Assembly: GCA_050736615.1 (NCBI GenBank)
Contig: JBOHWL010000271.1
Location: forward strand, 1 to 6,301
Length of the DNA stretch: 6,301 nucleotides
Origin: JBOHWJ01 sp050736615
Lineage (GTDB): Bacteria; Desulfobacterota; Binatia; Binatales; Binataceae
Direction: 5' to 3'
Part shown: positions 6,217 through 6,301 of the stretch, piece after piece
Numbering within the stretch: position 1 is the stretch's first letter
Layout: every line of letters starts with the position of its first letter
Program-made: the position numbers and the translations under genes
Notes under the pieces: generated by a model
Seen by the model: only the letters and a program-made list of their open reading frames with translations
Databases searched by the model: none
What the model was told of the DNA's origin: nothing

Positions 6217-6301
6217 GACCAAAGACGAGCCGCGTTCATCCGCTTGCGCGCAAACCCTCGAGCAGCGTCGCGCCGCCGACGCTTTGCGGGCGGTACGGCG
6301 A
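6209..6301 (+). CDS. cmr5: Cmr5, Cas11-type small subunit, 3' partial
   Basis: Cmr5 is the small helical subunit that stacks into the inner filament of the Cmr complex, beside the Cmr4 backbone, and helps hold the target RNA. Only 31 codons are visible, cut by the right edge and too short for routine ORF lists. From GTG at 6209 the protein begins M-S-E-T-K-D-E-P-R-S-S and then runs Q-T-L-E-Q-R-R-A-A-D-A-L-R-A-V (15-29). That is the typical opening helix of Cmr5 (T-L-E-Q-x-R-A-x-x-A). It overlaps cmr4 by 8 bases, and its position right after cmr4 is the usual one. The start could only be this GTG or an alternative farther downstream, since the conserved helix begins at residue 15. Confidence 0.85.
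   Translation, partial: MSETKDEPRSSACAQTLEQRRAADALRAVRR

Larger units (their letters stand above)
1..6301 (+). other. Type III-B (Cmr) CRISPR-Cas operon, interior segment
   Basis: Six consecutive same-strand reading frames cover the whole window: a CARF/HEPN effector, cmr1, cmr2/cas10, cmr3, cmr4 and cmr5. Each gene overlaps the next, by 11, 4, 1 (or 4), 4 and 8 bases, so they must share one transcript and are probably translationally coupled. The order Cmr1-Cas10-Cmr3-Cmr4-Cmr5 is a standard III-B order, and cmr6 is expected just beyond the right edge. Neither operon end is visible, so no promoter or terminator can be placed. Confidence 0.95.

Noticed and set aside
1..6301. Search for promoters, terminators, tRNA genes, CRISPR arrays or mobile-element ends
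   Set aside because: Coding sequence is continuous with overlapping genes. I saw no convincing hairpin-plus-T-run, cloverleaf, spaced direct repeats or terminal inverted repeats.
6213..6301. GTG at 6213 as the start of the gene after cmr4
   Set aside because: That frame gives a Pro/Ser/Arg-rich peptide unlike any Cmr protein, while GTG at 6209 gives the Cmr5 opening helix.

Overview
The window is the interior of a type III-B (Cmr) CRISPR-Cas operon. Every gene lies on the + strand, and there is no intergenic space. The DNA is GC-rich by eye, with GTG starts and tightly overlapping genes, which suggests a bacterium. It could be a proteobacterium or another GC-rich soil or water lineage, but I cannot assign a taxon from the sequence alone.

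Layout. (1) Bases 1-1217: the 3' part of a CARF/HEPN-type accessory effector (Csx1/Csx2, TM1812-like), cut by the left edge. It shows an R-x4-H HEPN ribonuclease motif followed by a C-terminal CARF-like domain. (2) 1207-2427: cmr1, a Cas7-type subunit carrying a perfect 18-bp in-frame tandem duplication. (3) 2424-4277: cmr2/cas10, with an intact GGDD cyclase motif but no HD nuclease domain and no zinc-ribbon CxxC pairs. (4) 4277-5389: cmr3, the Cas5-type subunit. (5) 5386-6216: cmr4, the Cas7 backbone, with the expected catalytic Asp at residue 26. (6) 6209 to the right edge: the start of cmr5, the Cas11-type small subunit. cmr6, any cas6, adaptation genes and the CRISPR array are not in the window.

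How the genes should work together. Cmr1, Cmr3, Cmr4, Cmr5, Cas10 (and presumably Cmr6 downstream) assemble on a crRNA. They bind complementary RNA, and Cmr4 cuts it at regular intervals. Target binding switches on the Cas10 palm domain to make cyclic oligoadenylate, which activates the CARF/HEPN ribonuclease encoded just upstream and overlapping cmr1. Because this Cas10 has no HD DNase domain, the system looks like a signalling form of type III immunity: RNA cleavage plus second-messenger-driven RNase, with no DNA cleavage by the complex.

The core is a recognisable, known system. The unusual parts are the effector, which seems to carry a CARF domain after its HEPN domain (and probably another before it, outside the window), the reduced Cas10, and the fresh-looking duplication in cmr1. 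I see no promoter, terminator, RNA gene, CRISPR repeat or mobile element inside the window, as expected for the middle of an operon.
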